Of a DNA stretch of 52,141 nt, positions 23,793 through 32,745 are shown one piece after another. The stretch comes from DATBFX01 sp034667245 (lineage in GTDB: Bacteria > Chloroflexota > Chloroflexia > Thermomicrobiales > UBA6265). The notes below the pieces were generated by a model. That model did not search any database. It worked only from the letters and a program-made list of their open reading frames with translations, and was not told the DNA's origin. A program made the translations under genes and the position numbers. The DNA is taken from NCBI GenBank assembly GCA_034667245.1, contig JAXDKI010000175.1, forward strand, positions 1 through 52,141. The letters are read 5' to 3'. Numbering within the stretch: the stretch's first letter is position 1; every line of letters starts with the position of its first letter.

Positions 23793-25628
23793 TCAAGCAG
23801 CGGACTCGCTCGCTGGATCGCCGGTAGAAGGCGGGAGCGACACGACGAAGCGCGACCCACGATCGCCCGGTTCCTCGATCCGCAGAGATCCGCCGTGGAG
23901 GACGACAATTTCGCGTGTGATGTAGAGACCAAGTCCCATCCCCGACAAGTGCGGTTCGCCGTGCGCTTGATGCAGGCGGTTGAACACCGCCTCGCGCTGG
24001 TCAGGCGGGACCCCCACGCCTTGATCGGTAACCGCGAGGCGGATCCCGCCGTCATCGTCTTGCCCAAGCTCCACCGTCACCGTCCCACCGAGAGGACTGA
24101 ACTTAACGGCATTATCGAGCAGATTCGTCACGACCTGCTCGAACCGAACCGGATCGACGACGGCGTGCAGTTGCTCGGGTCCCTCAAAGATGAGCTGATG
24201 ATCGGCACCGATGTGCTGCAGCCCGACCCAGGAGCGGACGAGCGCGGCAAGATCGGTTCTCACCGGATCGAGGCGCACCAGACCGGCCTCGATCTGGGCC
24301 GTGTCGAGCAAGCGCGTCAGTAATCCGTTCAGCTTGCTGGTTTGCAACTCGATCGCGGTCAACGCGCTCTCCAGCCGCTCCGGCGCGGTCCCCACTCCGC
24401 GGCGCGCATCGCGGAGGAGCAGTTGCGCGAAGATCCGCAAACTCGTGATCGGCGTCTTCAGCTCGTGCGCCGCCACTGACAAGAACTCATCCCGCGCCGC
24501 GACGGCCGCGCTCAATTCGCGATTCCGTTCGCGGAGCTCCTCCTCCATCCGCCGCTGCTGGGTGACGTCATGCATGAAGCACCGGGTGTGGACGAAGCGG
24601 TCGCCATCCCAGCGACCGTTTGCCGTGATGAGCACGTGCTTGATCGAGCCGTCCTTGCAGCGGAGGTCAGCCGGATAGTCGTAGACATCCTCTCGCCGCA
24701 TCAGCTTCTGCCAAAAGTCCTCGAACGTGTCTCTGTTGACGTGATACTCCCCAAAGGGACGATTGACGTACTCGTCAGCCGTGTATCCGAGCAGACCCAA
24801 CTGTGCCCTGTTCGCCCAAAGAATCTGGTTGTCGGGGCCCAATTGCTGCACGCCTTCCAGAGCGTTCTCAAGGAAGTCGGCCAGTTCATCCTCACGGCGA
24901 CGCAGCGACTCCTGGGCGCTCTTGCGCTCAGCAACCTCGATCTCCAGTGCCTGCGCCTTCTGCTGCAGGAGCGCGATCGAACGCAGACGCTGCTCGTCGT
25001 CGGCCAGCGATGAGTAGCTCTCGGCAGGCATCACGTGGGAGTGGGCCGCGCAGATCTGCGCGATCGATCCACCATGCTCCTCTCGACCGAAGGTGCTGAT
25101 CGGGTAGGCACAATGGAGCGAGAACGCGTGCGTCTTCGCCAGATCGTTCCAGAGTCCTTCGAGTTGGAGCGCCGCCTCGTATCGTCCCTGGCCGGTCAAG
25201 AGCGCGACGAGTTCCCCGAAGACGGCAACGCGCGGTTGCTTCCCGGTCGCCGCAGCCGTCGCCCGTGTCAGGACATCGCCGACGAGTTCGGCAAAGCGTG
25301 CGGCGTCGGGCATGCCGTCCGGCACGCAGATCGCCATCGTCTCCGCCGCGTCCAACGAGATGTATCGCCCCTGGCTCGCGGCGTGGACGATGTCCAAATC
25401 CCTCGCCAGCAGCCGCTCGGCCAGCCCGCGCCGGTGCTCCTCGGTCGCGATGACGACGGCGGCGTCGCCCGCCGCCAACGCCGCGCCGATGTAGTGAGTC
25501 AAGTGGTCCAGGAGCGCCGGATCGGCTTCGTAGAACTGAAGGGTGTGCGGATGGTGGTTCTTGCTCCCCAAGACCGCGGGCGGTGGAAACGTTGCAGTGT
25601 GATCGCCCGGGTTAGGGTACAGACTCAT
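23793..25628 (-). CDS. Sensor histidine kinase with MEDS and PAS domains
   Basis: Probably soluble kinase of 611 residues; no membrane segment is apparent. Residues about 25-200 match the MEDS (DcmR-type sensory) domain: HTLQFYEADPALLDHLTHYI, AALAAGDAAVVIATEEHRRG, then RVAVFGELVALL. A coiled-coil (about 215-250) leads to a PAS domain (about 250-355, with GYTADEYVNRPF and a CKDGSIKHVLITA PAC end). HisKA carries H388 in SVAAHELKTPITSL. HATPase_c has N-box NLLDNAVKFSP, G1 DQGVGVP and G2 GMGLGLYI. MEDS is linked with sensing of small organic molecules in methanogens and methylotrophs; the ligand here is unknown. It is cotranscribed with the receiver protein. Confidence 0.92.
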   Translation of the reverse strand: MSLYPNPGDHTATFPPPAVLGSKNHHPHTLQFYEADPALLDHLTHYIGAALAAGDAAVVIATEEHRRGLAERLLARDLDIVHAASQGRYISLDAAETMAICVPDGMPDAARFAELVGDVLTRATAAATGKQPRVAVFGELVALLTGQGRYEAALQLEGLWNDLAKTHAFSLHCAYPISTFGREEHGGSIAQICAAHSHVMPAESYSSLADDEQRLRSIALLQQKAQALEIEVAERKSAQESLRRREDELADFLENALEGVQQLGPDNQILWANRAQLGLLGYTADEYVNRPFGEYHVNRDTFEDFWQKLMRREDVYDYPADLRCKDGSIKHVLITANGRWDGDRFVHTRCFMHDVTQQRRMEEELRERNRELSAAVAARDEFLSVAAHELKTPITSLRIFAQLLLRDARRGVGTAPERLESALTAIELQTSKLNGLLTRLLDTAQIEAGLVRLDPVRTDLAALVRSWVGLQHIGADHQLIFEGPEQLHAVVDPVRFEQVVTNLLDNAVKFSPLGGTVTVELGQDDDGGIRLAVTDQGVGVPPDQREAVFNRLHQAHGEPHLSGMGLGLYITREIVVLHGGSLRIEEPGDRGSRFVVSLPPSTGDPASESAA

Positions 25629-25835
25629 CTAGATACTCCAAAGCGCACTCATTCCGGGAAGCGCGGCGACAACCCCGTCGTGCACGATAGTTGACTTCCC
25701 CGCACACACCAATGGCGCCTAGGTCGACTCGAGCGGGGCCGATCCCAGTGAATCATGCACGACCCATGCCAAGCATCGGGGCACGGCACTCCGCCGCTGT
25801 CCCTTCACTCCCGGGAAAAGATCCTTCAGCGGCGT

Positions 25836-26996
25836 TTACAACAATCGGCGGAGCCCGTCGATCAGCGCGTCCAGGTCGGCCTCGTCGTTGTAACCCTGGA
25901 ACGACACGCGAACCTGACTCACTCCATCGAAGCGCCCCATCGGCACCTCGACCCGGTACTCATCGTAGAGGCGCGTCTTGAGGGTGAGGAGATCGCCATC
26001 GAACGGCAACCTGCTGGCAACCATTTGGCCAAACCAGTCCGGCGAATCGGGGCAAATGGGAGGCAGCCCGGTCAGATCGGCCAGGCGTTCGCGCGCCTGG
26101 CGGGCGAGTTCGTGACAGCGGCCGCGGACGGTGTCCCAGTCGTGTTCCTGCTGGAAGCGAATCGCGGCCGGCACGGCCAGGAAGGGCGCGATGTCGCGGG
26201 TGCCCTGCCATTCGTTGCGCTGGACGAAGGTCGAATCGACGATGCGGCCCTCTCGGCCCCACCCCCAGCTCACGACCAGCGACTCGATCCAGTCCTGCTC
26301 CTCCGGCCGCACGTAAAGGAAGCCTGCACCCTTCGGCGCGCAGAGCCACTTGTGGAGATTGCCGGAATAGATGTCGGCACCGAGGTCTGCCAGATCGAGC
26401 GGGATCTGACCGGGCGCGTGGGCGCCGTCGACCACCGTTAAGATGCCCTGTTCGCGGGCGCGCCGGCAGATCTCCTTGACCGGGAAGATCAGCGCCGTCG
26501 GCGAGGTGATGTGGCTGAGGAAGATGACTTTGGTGTGAGGCGTCACGGCGCCCCAAAACGACTCGACGAGCTCTTCGTGCGAGGTAACCGGTAGCGGGAC
26601 CGAATGCCGACAGTACCGAGCGCCGGTCTTCCCAAGCAGGTGCTCCCAGGTCATGCTACAAGCGCCGTACTCGTGGTCGGTGGTCAGCACCTCGTCGTCC
26701 AGTTCGAGCTCGATCGACCGGGCGACGATGTTGATCCCCCAGGTCGCGTTCGTGACGAAGACGAGACTGTCGGCGTCGACGTTGAGGAAGGCGCCAAGTG
26801 CCTTCCGCGCCTCACAGAGCAGTTCGTCGTTCCGGCGACCGAGGAATTCGACCGGCTGGCGTTCGAGTTCGCGCTGCCAGCACTGGTACTCCTCGAAGAC
26901 CGGCTTCGGCGTCGCGCCGAAGGAACCGTGGTTGAGGAAGTGAACGTCGGGATCGAGCAGGAATAAATCGCGTAGGTTTTCGGCCACCAATGACAC
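25836..26996 (-). CDS. Class V aminotransferase-fold PLP enzyme (isopenicillin-N epimerase-like)
   Basis: Cytosolic PLP enzyme of 386 residues. VHFLNHGSFGATPKPVFEEY at the start and VTNATWGINIVARS (82-95) resemble isopenicillin-N epimerase/cysteine-desulfurase-like members. D190 and H193 in VVDGAHAPG and the Schiff-base lysine K216 in SGNLHKWLCAPKG are present. There is no active-site cysteine loop of IscS type, so desulfurase activity is unlikely. The reaction (epimerase, lyase or transaminase) is open. Candidate starts GTG 26996, TTG 26990 and GTG 26987 lie within 10 bases behind a GAGG; the exact one cannot be fixed. It stands alone between the kinase gene and the second Dpp-type set. Confidence 0.85.
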   Translation of the reverse strand: MSLVAENLRDLFLLDPDVHFLNHGSFGATPKPVFEEYQCWQRELERQPVEFLGRRNDELLCEARKALGAFLNVDADSLVFVTNATWGINIVARSIELELDDEVLTTDHEYGACSMTWEHLLGKTGARYCRHSVPLPVTSHEELVESFWGAVTPHTKVIFLSHITSPTALIFPVKEICRRAREQGILTVVDGAHAPGQIPLDLADLGADIYSGNLHKWLCAPKGAGFLYVRPEEQDWIESLVVSWGWGREGRIVDSTFVQRNEWQGTRDIAPFLAVPAAIRFQQEHDWDTVRGRCHELARQARERLADLTGLPPICPDSPDWFGQMVASRLPFDGDLLTLKTRLYDEYRVEVPMGRFDGVSQVRVSFQGYNDEADLDALIDGLRRLL

Positions 26997-27038
26997 CCTC
27001 GCGGGGGATGGCCGTGGCGTGACCCCTCCCCCAGTAGC

Positions 27039-27056
27039 GGAGGGCCCCTGCCCTCC
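27039..27056 (+). repeat. Single copy of the GGAGGGCCCC-TGCCCTCC palindromic repeat
   Basis: GGAGGG and CCCTCC pair around CCCCTG. The stretch is the same sequence as one arm of the inverted repeat at 23195-23288 with one base missing, so a dispersed repeat family is suggested. It lies upstream of the aminotransferase gene. Confidence 0.45.
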
Positions 27057-27129
27057 CTTCGTCCGCAGCCCGCGCCGGCGGCGCGACCTTCATCCCTACT
27101 CGTCCCCGGTCGCGGCGCGAAGCACCGGA

Positions 27130-27157
27130 GGAAGCCGGGGTACCCTCCGGGGCTTCC
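27130..27157. terminator. Hairpin in the gap after the second Dpp-type operon
   Basis: GGAAGCC and GGCTTCC pair across a 14-base G/C-rich interior. With the stronger hairpin at 27215-27246, it probably ends minus-strand transcripts before the aminotransferase gene. Confidence 0.4.
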
Positions 27158-27214
27158 CTTGTGGGGAGTGTTGTGGCGTATCTGCAAGGGTGCCGTGAAT
27201 GATACGAGGCGCAC

Positions 27215-27246
27215 GACGGGCGCGGTCCAACTGGACCGCGCCCGTC
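27215..27246 (-). terminator. Very strong hairpin terminating the second Dpp-type operon
   Basis: GACGGGCGCGGTCCA and TGGACCGCGCCCGTC pair perfectly over 15 bp with only AC between, 13 bases beyond the stop of the binding-protein gene. A 4-base loop closed by 14 pairs is the practical form. No T-tract follows. Confidence 0.65.
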
Positions 27247-27258
27247 ACGGGTGTTCGA

Positions 27259-29067
27259 TTACGCCCGGTCGGGTGCCTCGCTACCGATGTAGAGCTCGGC
27301 GGGAACGGTTTGCGTCAAGGCATAGCCGGGCCAGTGCATCGCGACGATTCCATTCTCGTCGGGCTCAAGGAAGGGGCCCTTCACCCATGGCTTGATCAGC
27401 TGCACTGGTGTGCCGTGGTAGATGAAGACGGCCGGCACGTCCTCGACCAGGATCCGCTCCGCCTCCTGGAACAGCTTGATCCGTTCCTCGGTCGGACCGA
27501 GGAACGACGCCGCCTCCTTCACCTTGGCGTCGTAGTCGGCGTTGACCCAGGCGTACCGACTCGGGCTGACCCAGACGCCGAGCATGTTGAACGGGTCGAA
27601 GAAGTCCATGCCGTAGCGGACGTAGCCGAGCAGGATCTCCGTCGGCTTCGCCGTCAACGCCGACATGAAGCCCTGGTTGTCCCGCTCCAGCAGTTCGACC
27701 TCGATGCCCAGGTTCTGCTTGATCATCGCCGCGGCCGCGCCGGCGACCGTCTTGTCGAGCGGACTGGGCGCCCGCAGCCAGAGTTGTTGCTTGGGGAAGC
27801 CCGCGCCGTCGGGGAAGCCGGCCTCGGAGAGGAGTTGTTTGGCCAATTCCGGGTCGAACTTCTGGATGTCCTGCAGCCCCTCCCGGTTGGAGGCGGGGAA
27901 GCCGGGTGCCAGCCAGGAGTAGGCCGGGGTGCCGTTGGGGCCGAGGATCTGCTCCTTGATCGCGTCACGGTCGATGGCGTGGCTCCAGGCCTGCCGCACC
28001 TTCTTGTTGTCAAACGGCGCCTTGGTGACGTCGAAGAAGATGTGCCAGGTCGGGAAGTCTCCCACGCCGGAGTAGACCTCCTTCGCCGTCTCCGGGTCGT
28101 TCAGCATGATCTGGAGCGCAGCCGGCGGGGGCGCCTCCATGAAGTCGATCTCGTTGTTCTGGTACATCGTGAAGTAGGCATCGAGCGCAGCCAGCTTACA
28201 AACGACCTGGTTCACCGGAACCTGAAGCGTGCCGGTGTACTTCTCGTTCTTGGAGTAGACGATCCGCTGGTCGGGGGTCCACTCGGTGAGGATGAACGGA
28301 CCCGACGAGACCGCGGTCTCGGGCTTGGTGTTGTAGAGCGGGCCGTGCGTCTCCAGCGCCGCCTTCGACAGCGGTTGCGAGTAGAGGAGCATGGCCGGCA
28401 GGTAGGGCGCGGCGGCCTCCGTCTCGATCACCAACTCATATTCGTTGGCACCGGTGCGGACGCCGATCTGATCCGGCGGGAGGGCCTCGGTACCCTCTGC
28501 CGGCGCAACGACTGCCGACCAATTCTTAATGACGCCCTGGAAGTACCAGGTGAAGTCCCAAGCGTGCTCCGGGTCGGCGCCGTAGCGGAGGGTGGCGACG
28601 TAGTCGTTGGCGGTGACGGGATTGCCGTCGCTCCAGACCATCCCCTGGCGGATCTTGAAGGTCCAGGTCTTGCCGTCCTCGCTGCCGGTCCACGACTCCG
28701 CCGCCGCCGGCTGGAGTTGGAAGTTCTTGTCGAGGCGGACCAGCGGCTCGCTGAACAGGTCGGCGGTCACGTCGCGCTCGTAGACCTTCTCGTAAAAGTC
28801 GATGACCTTGACGACCGCCGCGTTGCCGGCAGTGACAAAGATCTGCTTCTCGGGTGGCGCGGCGTCGGCGGGGAGCTCCTGTAGCGCCCGACGTGAGAGG
28901 GTGCCCCGAGCGGCAGGAGCCGCGGTCGCGTCGCCCCTGAACATCCCGGCGCCAAACGCACCGGCGGCTGCCGCCGCCGCCCCGCCGAGCACGGCACGGC
29001 GGTGTAGACGTCGCTTGAGCAGTTCCAGGAACTCGGACTCGCTGATCGGACCGGGGTCGTTCGCCAT
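27259..29067 (-). CDS. ABC transporter substrate-binding protein, family 5
   Basis: Extracytoplasmic receptor, 602 residues, last gene of a DppB-DppC-receptor set. A Tat signal (LHRRAVLGGAAAAAAGAFGA) follows an acidic leader; the mature part shows the family-5 signature in WTFKIRQGMVWSDGNPVTAN, DNKKVRQAWSHAIDRDAIK near the middle and AERILVEDVPAVFIYH near the end. The ATG at 29067 has GGGAG about 8 bases upstream. Ligand cannot be predicted; the family covers peptides, nickel-chelates, oligosaccharides and opines. The order, permeases first and receptor last, differs from the other two sets in this window. Confidence 0.9.
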   Translation of the reverse strand: MANDPGPISESEFLELLKRRLHRRAVLGGAAAAAAGAFGAGMFRGDATAAPAARGTLSRRALQELPADAAPPEKQIFVTAGNAAVVKVIDFYEKVYERDVTADLFSEPLVRLDKNFQLQPAAAESWTGSEDGKTWTFKIRQGMVWSDGNPVTANDYVATLRYGADPEHAWDFTWYFQGVIKNWSAVVAPAEGTEALPPDQIGVRTGANEYELVIETEAAAPYLPAMLLYSQPLSKAALETHGPLYNTKPETAVSSGPFILTEWTPDQRIVYSKNEKYTGTLQVPVNQVVCKLAALDAYFTMYQNNEIDFMEAPPPAALQIMLNDPETAKEVYSGVGDFPTWHIFFDVTKAPFDNKKVRQAWSHAIDRDAIKEQILGPNGTPAYSWLAPGFPASNREGLQDIQKFDPELAKQLLSEAGFPDGAGFPKQQLWLRAPSPLDKTVAGAAAAMIKQNLGIEVELLERDNQGFMSALTAKPTEILLGYVRYGMDFFDPFNMLGVWVSPSRYAWVNADYDAKVKEAASFLGPTEERIKLFQEAERILVEDVPAVFIYHGTPVQLIKPWVKGPFLEPDENGIVAMHWPGYALTQTVPAELYIGSEAPDRA

Positions 29068-29197
29068 TGAAGCGCTCCCTTACTTCATTCGTGCCACCCC
29101 GCCACCAATCGTGACGCAGGTCATCCGCGTGTGAAGGGTCGGTATTCTACCGCCGACCGTCTACCCCGTCACGCCGTCTTGTTTCTTGGGTATGACG

Positions 29198-29210
29198 CCG
29201 TCTGAGACGG
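29198..29210 (-). other. Palindrome between the DppC-type and receptor genes
   Basis: CCGTCT-G-AGACGG is a perfect odd palindrome in the 166-bp gap, and CCCCGTC (29164-29170) can also pair with GACGGGG (29206-29212). This may form an mRNA hairpin between the permease and receptor genes. Confidence 0.35.
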
Positions 29211-29233
29211 GGCCCCTCTTCAACGACTCATCC

Positions 29234-30157
29234 CTAGTTCTGGCGCGGGTCGAGCGCGTCCCGCAAGCCATCGCCGACGAAAGCGAAACCGAGGACCGCC
29301 AGCGCGATCGCCAGAGTCGGGAAGACGCCGAGGTGCCAATAGAGCTGGATGGAAGAACGGCTGTCGGCAATCATCTTGCCGAGACTCGGCGTTGGTTCGT
29401 TGATACCGAGACCGAGGAAACTGAGTCCGGCCTCGGCAAAGATCGCGATTGGCATCAGGAGTGTCACCGCGATAATCAGCGGCGGGACCGCGTTCGGCAG
29501 CAGGTGGCGTACCGCGATCTGGAAGTCGGTGGCCCCCAGGCTTCGCGCCGCCGTCACGTACTCACGCTCTCGCAACGAGATGATCTGCGCCCGCGTCAAT
29601 CGGCAGAGCCCGACCCAGCTCGTCACCCCGATGACGATGGCGACGTTGAGGACCTGATTCCCGAAGAGGGCTTTGAGCACGCCGCTGGTGACGACCGAGA
29701 GCAGGAACATCGCGAAGAGGATTCCCGGGAAGGCCGTCATCACCTGCACGGCGAAGAGGACGACGGTGTCGGTGAACCCGCCGCGCAGTCCGGCGGCGAG
29801 TCCCAGCGGTACGCCGACGAGACAGGCGACGCCGACCGCGAGGAAGCCGACGAGGAACGAGGTTCGAATGCCGAAGATGGTGCGGCTGAGGTAATTGTGG
29901 CCGATGGGGTCGGTGCCGAAGGGGTAGTCCCAACTCGGGAACTTGTTGGCGGACATCAGATCGGCGTCAGCGTAGCCGGTCGGTGCGACGATCGGCGCAA
30001 AGACAGCGGCGAGGACAAGGATGAGCACAATCAGCAGCCCGGCCAACGCCAGCTTTTGCCGGGCAAAACGGCGCATCGCGAACTCGAAGTTCGTCCGGGA
30101 TCGCGTCGGCCGGTCGAGACTGAACTCCCGCGTCGTCGCGGCGGCGGCTGTCTCCAC
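29234..30157 (-). CDS. ABC transporter permease, DppC/OppC type
   Basis: Membrane subunit of 307 residues with about six segments. A cytoplasmic leader ends NFEFAMRRFARQKLALAGL before the first membrane helix; DYPFGTDPIGHNYLSRTIFG is the DppC periplasmic signature, the EAA loop is TAARSLGATDFQIAVRHLLP, and it ends GDGLRDALDPRQN. The GTG start has GGAG about 9 bases upstream and lies 12 bases after the DppB-type stop. No ATPase gene accompanies it. Confidence 0.92.
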   Translation of the reverse strand: METAAAATTREFSLDRPTRSRTNFEFAMRRFARQKLALAGLLIVLILVLAAVFAPIVAPTGYADADLMSANKFPSWDYPFGTDPIGHNYLSRTIFGIRTSFLVGFLAVGVACLVGVPLGLAAGLRGGFTDTVVLFAVQVMTAFPGILFAMFLLSVVTSGVLKALFGNQVLNVAIVIGVTSWVGLCRLTRAQIISLREREYVTAARSLGATDFQIAVRHLLPNAVPPLIIAVTLLMPIAIFAEAGLSFLGLGINEPTPSLGKMIADSRSSIQLYWHLGVFPTLAIALAVLGFAFVGDGLRDALDPRQN

Positions 30158-30169
30158 GGCGCCCAGCTC

Positions 30170-31108
30170 CTAGACCTTGACCCGAGTGCCCGTGAGACGG
30201 ATTCTCGGGTCGAGGACCGTGTAGAGGATGTCGGTCAGCAGGTAAGTGAGCCCCCAAAGCACGGCGATCAGAAGCGTGACGGCCAGGATCATCGGGTAGT
30301 CACGACTGAGCATGCTCGTCGCGAAGTACCCGCCGAGACCAGGAATGCGGAAGACCGACTCGATGAAGATCGATCCGGTGAGAATATTCGGGATCTCGGG
30401 CAGCAGCACCGTCACCCAGGGGATCAGCGAGTTGCGGGCGACGTGCGACAGCAAAACGCGTCGCTCGCCCAGCCCTTTCGCCCGTGCCGTCCGGACGTAG
30501 TCCGCCCGCAGTACCTCCAGGATGCTGACCCGGGTGTAGCGCGCGACGAGGGCCATCGGCGCCAGCGAGTAGGCGGCAACCGGCATGAGGTAGTGCTTCC
30601 AATCGCCCCATCCACCGGTCGGCAGCAACTTGAGCTGGACGCTGAGGAGCAAGATCAGCCAGATCCCGATCACCCAGCTCTGCACGGTCAGGCCAAGCGT
30701 CCCGACCGTGGTGACCAGGTAATCGATCCAGCTGTTCTGCCGAACCGCTGCCACAAAACCGAAGAACGTCCCAAACGTGTAGGCGACGAGGATCGTGGGG
30801 ATGCCGATCTTGATCGTCACCGGCCAGCGGCTGCCGATCAGACTGGTGACGGTCTCGGTCGGTCGCTGGAACGGCACGCCGAAGTCGAAGTGTAGAACGT
30901 GCCAGATGTACTTGACGTACTGGACGAGGATCGGCTGATCGAGACCGTACTTGCGGAGCTGCGCCTGCCGCGTCGCCTCCGGCAACCGCCGTTCGCTGAT
31001 GTCGAACGGGCCGCCCGGTACGGCGTGCATGAGAAAGAAGGCGATCAGCGAGACCGCGAGGAGGACGAAGATAAGACTGATCAGCCGCCCCAGGATGTAG
31101 CGAGCCAT
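30170..31108 (-). CDS. ABC transporter permease, DppB/OppB type
   Basis: First gene of the second Dpp-type set, 312 residues. MARYILGRLISLIFVLLAVS and AVPGGPFD open the protein, the EAA loop reads RTARAKGLGERRVLLSHVAR, and it ends LDPRIRLTGTRVKV. The residues ISERRLPEATRQAQLRKYGL form the periplasmic loop typical of the family. It forms the channel with the DppC-type partner encoded 12 bases downstream. Confidence 0.92.
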   Translation of the reverse strand: MARYILGRLISLIFVLLAVSLIAFFLMHAVPGGPFDISERRLPEATRQAQLRKYGLDQPILVQYVKYIWHVLHFDFGVPFQRPTETVTSLIGSRWPVTIKIGIPTILVAYTFGTFFGFVAAVRQNSWIDYLVTTVGTLGLTVQSWVIGIWLILLLSVQLKLLPTGGWGDWKHYLMPVAAYSLAPMALVARYTRVSILEVLRADYVRTARAKGLGERRVLLSHVARNSLIPWVTVLLPEIPNILTGSIFIESVFRIPGLGGYFATSMLSRDYPMILAVTLLIAVLWGLTYLLTDILYTVLDPRIRLTGTRVKV

Positions 31109-31443
31109 GCGTCACCTTCTGCGCTGACGACCGGCATCACGTCAGGCTCGTCGCACGAAGTACCTGTTCCTACGGCAAGGTCGAGGTCGTTGAGAGCATA
31201 GATTACCGTTTCTGGAGGTTGAGCGTATACCACGGTGAGGTGCGCGTGCCGAACTTGGTCTCCGCGGCACCTCATTGTGACACTCTGTGGATTACTTGCA
31301 ACGCCTCACGTGCGCTTGACACAGTCGTGGACGGACGGCATGATGCCCGCGCACCGGAGGTCAAGGTTCTCGTTGCTCGGTCCATTCGCTGCGGGTGAGG
31401 CGCCGGTCAGAGCGAAGTCCCGCGTTCGGCAAGGAGCGAGGAA
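31109..31443. other. Divergent regulatory region, 335 bp
   Basis: No gene is evident. The gap separates the minus-strand Dpp-type set from the plus-strand sugar ABC operon. It holds a good plus-strand promoter (31316-31344) and an 8-bp inverted repeat TGAGGTGC (31236-31243)/GCACCTCA (31267-31274) with a 23-base loop that could be an operator or hairpin in a shared control region. Confidence 0.5.
31316..31344 (+). promoter_or_regulatory. Sigma-70-type promoter of the sugar ABC operon
   Basis: A perfect TTGACA, 17-base spacer and CATGAT (4 of 6 to the -10 consensus). Transcription would start near 31351, leaving a leader of about 93 bases before the ATG at 31444, long enough for a regulator site or leader structure. 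Confidence 0.6.
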
Positions 31444-32739
31444 ATGGTACGAACGTTGAATCGTCGGCAGTTCGTTGGAACCGCCGCGGGCGCGGCGGCC
31501 GGGCTCTCGCTCGGTCTGCCAAACCTCGGCACCAGGTCGGCGCTCGCTGCGACCGAGATCAACTGGGCAGTCAACGCCTGGGCACCGACCGAGACCAGTC
31601 TCGTCGAGAAAGTCGTCGCAAACCTTATGGCGATGAATCCCGAGCTCAAGGTCGACGTCCTCGGCTATGATCCGAACACCTACGATCAGAAGCTCCTCGC
31701 CGACATCGTGGCCGGCACGCTGCCCGACATCTTCGTTAGCGCAGACGTCTACACCAAGCCCTTCTTCGACGCTAATCTGACCGCCGACCTCAAACCGTTC
31801 ATGGACAAGACCGGGCCGAAGATCGAGGAGTTCGACGAGAAGTTCATCGCTCTCGCCCAGTACGATGGCAAGGTCGGCTTCCTGCCGCGCGCCGCCGACG
31901 TGGTCGTCCTCTATTACAACAAGCGAATGTTCGACGAGGCCGGCGTGGCCTACCCGACCGAGGACTGGACGCTCGACGACCAGATGAGCGCCGCTGAGAA
32001 GCTGACGAAGAAGGCCTCCGACGGGACGACCACGCAGTACGGTCTGACGGCCAACTACACCTGGTGGGCATACTGGGTGCCACTCGTCGTCGCACAGGGC
32101 GGCCAAATCCTCAGCGAGGACAACACCAAAGCGGTGTTCAACTCGCCGGAAGGTATCAGTGCCTGGGACTTCATCTTCAGCGGTCTCAAGAACGGTTTCT
32201 TTGTTCCCTATTCGGTTCAGCAGTCGATGGGCGGTGATTCCGTCCCGTTCGCGAACGGCACCGCCGCGATGATCCCAACGATTCGCGGCCTGACCCCCTC
32301 ATTCCGCGAACAGCTCAAGGACGACTGGGACGTGACCCTGGTGCCGAAGGGCAAGGTCGACCGCAAGACCGGCATGGGAACGATGGGTTACGCGATGTCG
32401 TCCCAGACGAAGAACCCCGAGGCAGCCTGGGAGGTTCTCAACTACACCTTCACCGAAGGGATGAAGGTCTTCATGGAGACCTACCTCCTGATCCCGCCGA
32501 TCAAGAGCTTCTACGATGATCCGACCTGGCGCAATCTCCCCGGTCCGCCCTACAGCAACGACATCTTCGTCACCGCGATGGACACCGCCATGCTGCCGCC
32601 GAGTCTGCCCTTCTACAGCACCGGCCCCTTCAACCAGGCGATGAAAGACGGTCTCGACGCGGTGGTCCTGGGCCAGATGACGACCGAAGAGGCCGTCAAC
32701 CGGATGGCCGAGGAAGCCACCAACGCGCTGAAAAGCTGA
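31444..32739 (+). CDS. ABC transporter sugar-binding protein, family 1 (MalE/UgpB type)
   Basis: Extracytoplasmic receptor of 431 residues, first gene of the sugar operon. A Tat signal (LNRRQFVGTAAGAAAGLSLG) precedes EINWAVNAWAPTETSL. Family-1 features are the DIVAGTLPDIFVSADVYTKP segment, VGFLPRAADVVVLYYNKRMF (hinge and ligand region), an aromatic-rich patch ANYTWWAYWVP for sugar stacking, and GTMGYAMSSQTKNPEAAWEV. The ATG has GGAGCGAGGAA directly upstream. Two MalF/MalG-type permeases follow after a palindromic repeat element, then isomerase and dehydrogenase genes, so the ligand is probably a monosaccharide, polyol or small glycoside. Confidence 0.92.
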   Translation: MVRTLNRRQFVGTAAGAAAGLSLGLPNLGTRSALAATEINWAVNAWAPTETSLVEKVVANLMAMNPELKVDVLGYDPNTYDQKLLADIVAGTLPDIFVSADVYTKPFFDANLTADLKPFMDKTGPKIEEFDEKFIALAQYDGKVGFLPRAADVVVLYYNKRMFDEAGVAYPTEDWTLDDQMSAAEKLTKKASDGTTTQYGLTANYTWWAYWVPLVVAQGGQILSEDNTKAVFNSPEGISAWDFIFSGLKNGFFVPYSVQQSMGGDSVPFANGTAAMIPTIRGLTPSFREQLKDDWDVTLVPKGKVDRKTGMGTMGYAMSSQTKNPEAAWEVLNYTFTEGMKVFMETYLLIPPIKSFYDDPTWRNLPGPPYSNDIFVTAMDTAMLPPSLPFYSTGPFNQAMKDGLDAVVLGQMTTEEAVNRMAEEATNALKS

Positions 32740-32745
32740 CGTTTT

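Noticed and set aside
29186..30895. Plus-strand open frame (569 codons) opposite two permease genes
   Set aside because: Highly charged Glu/Arg/Asp-rich translation typical of the reverse of membrane-protein codons; the minus strand has complete DppB and DppC signatures.
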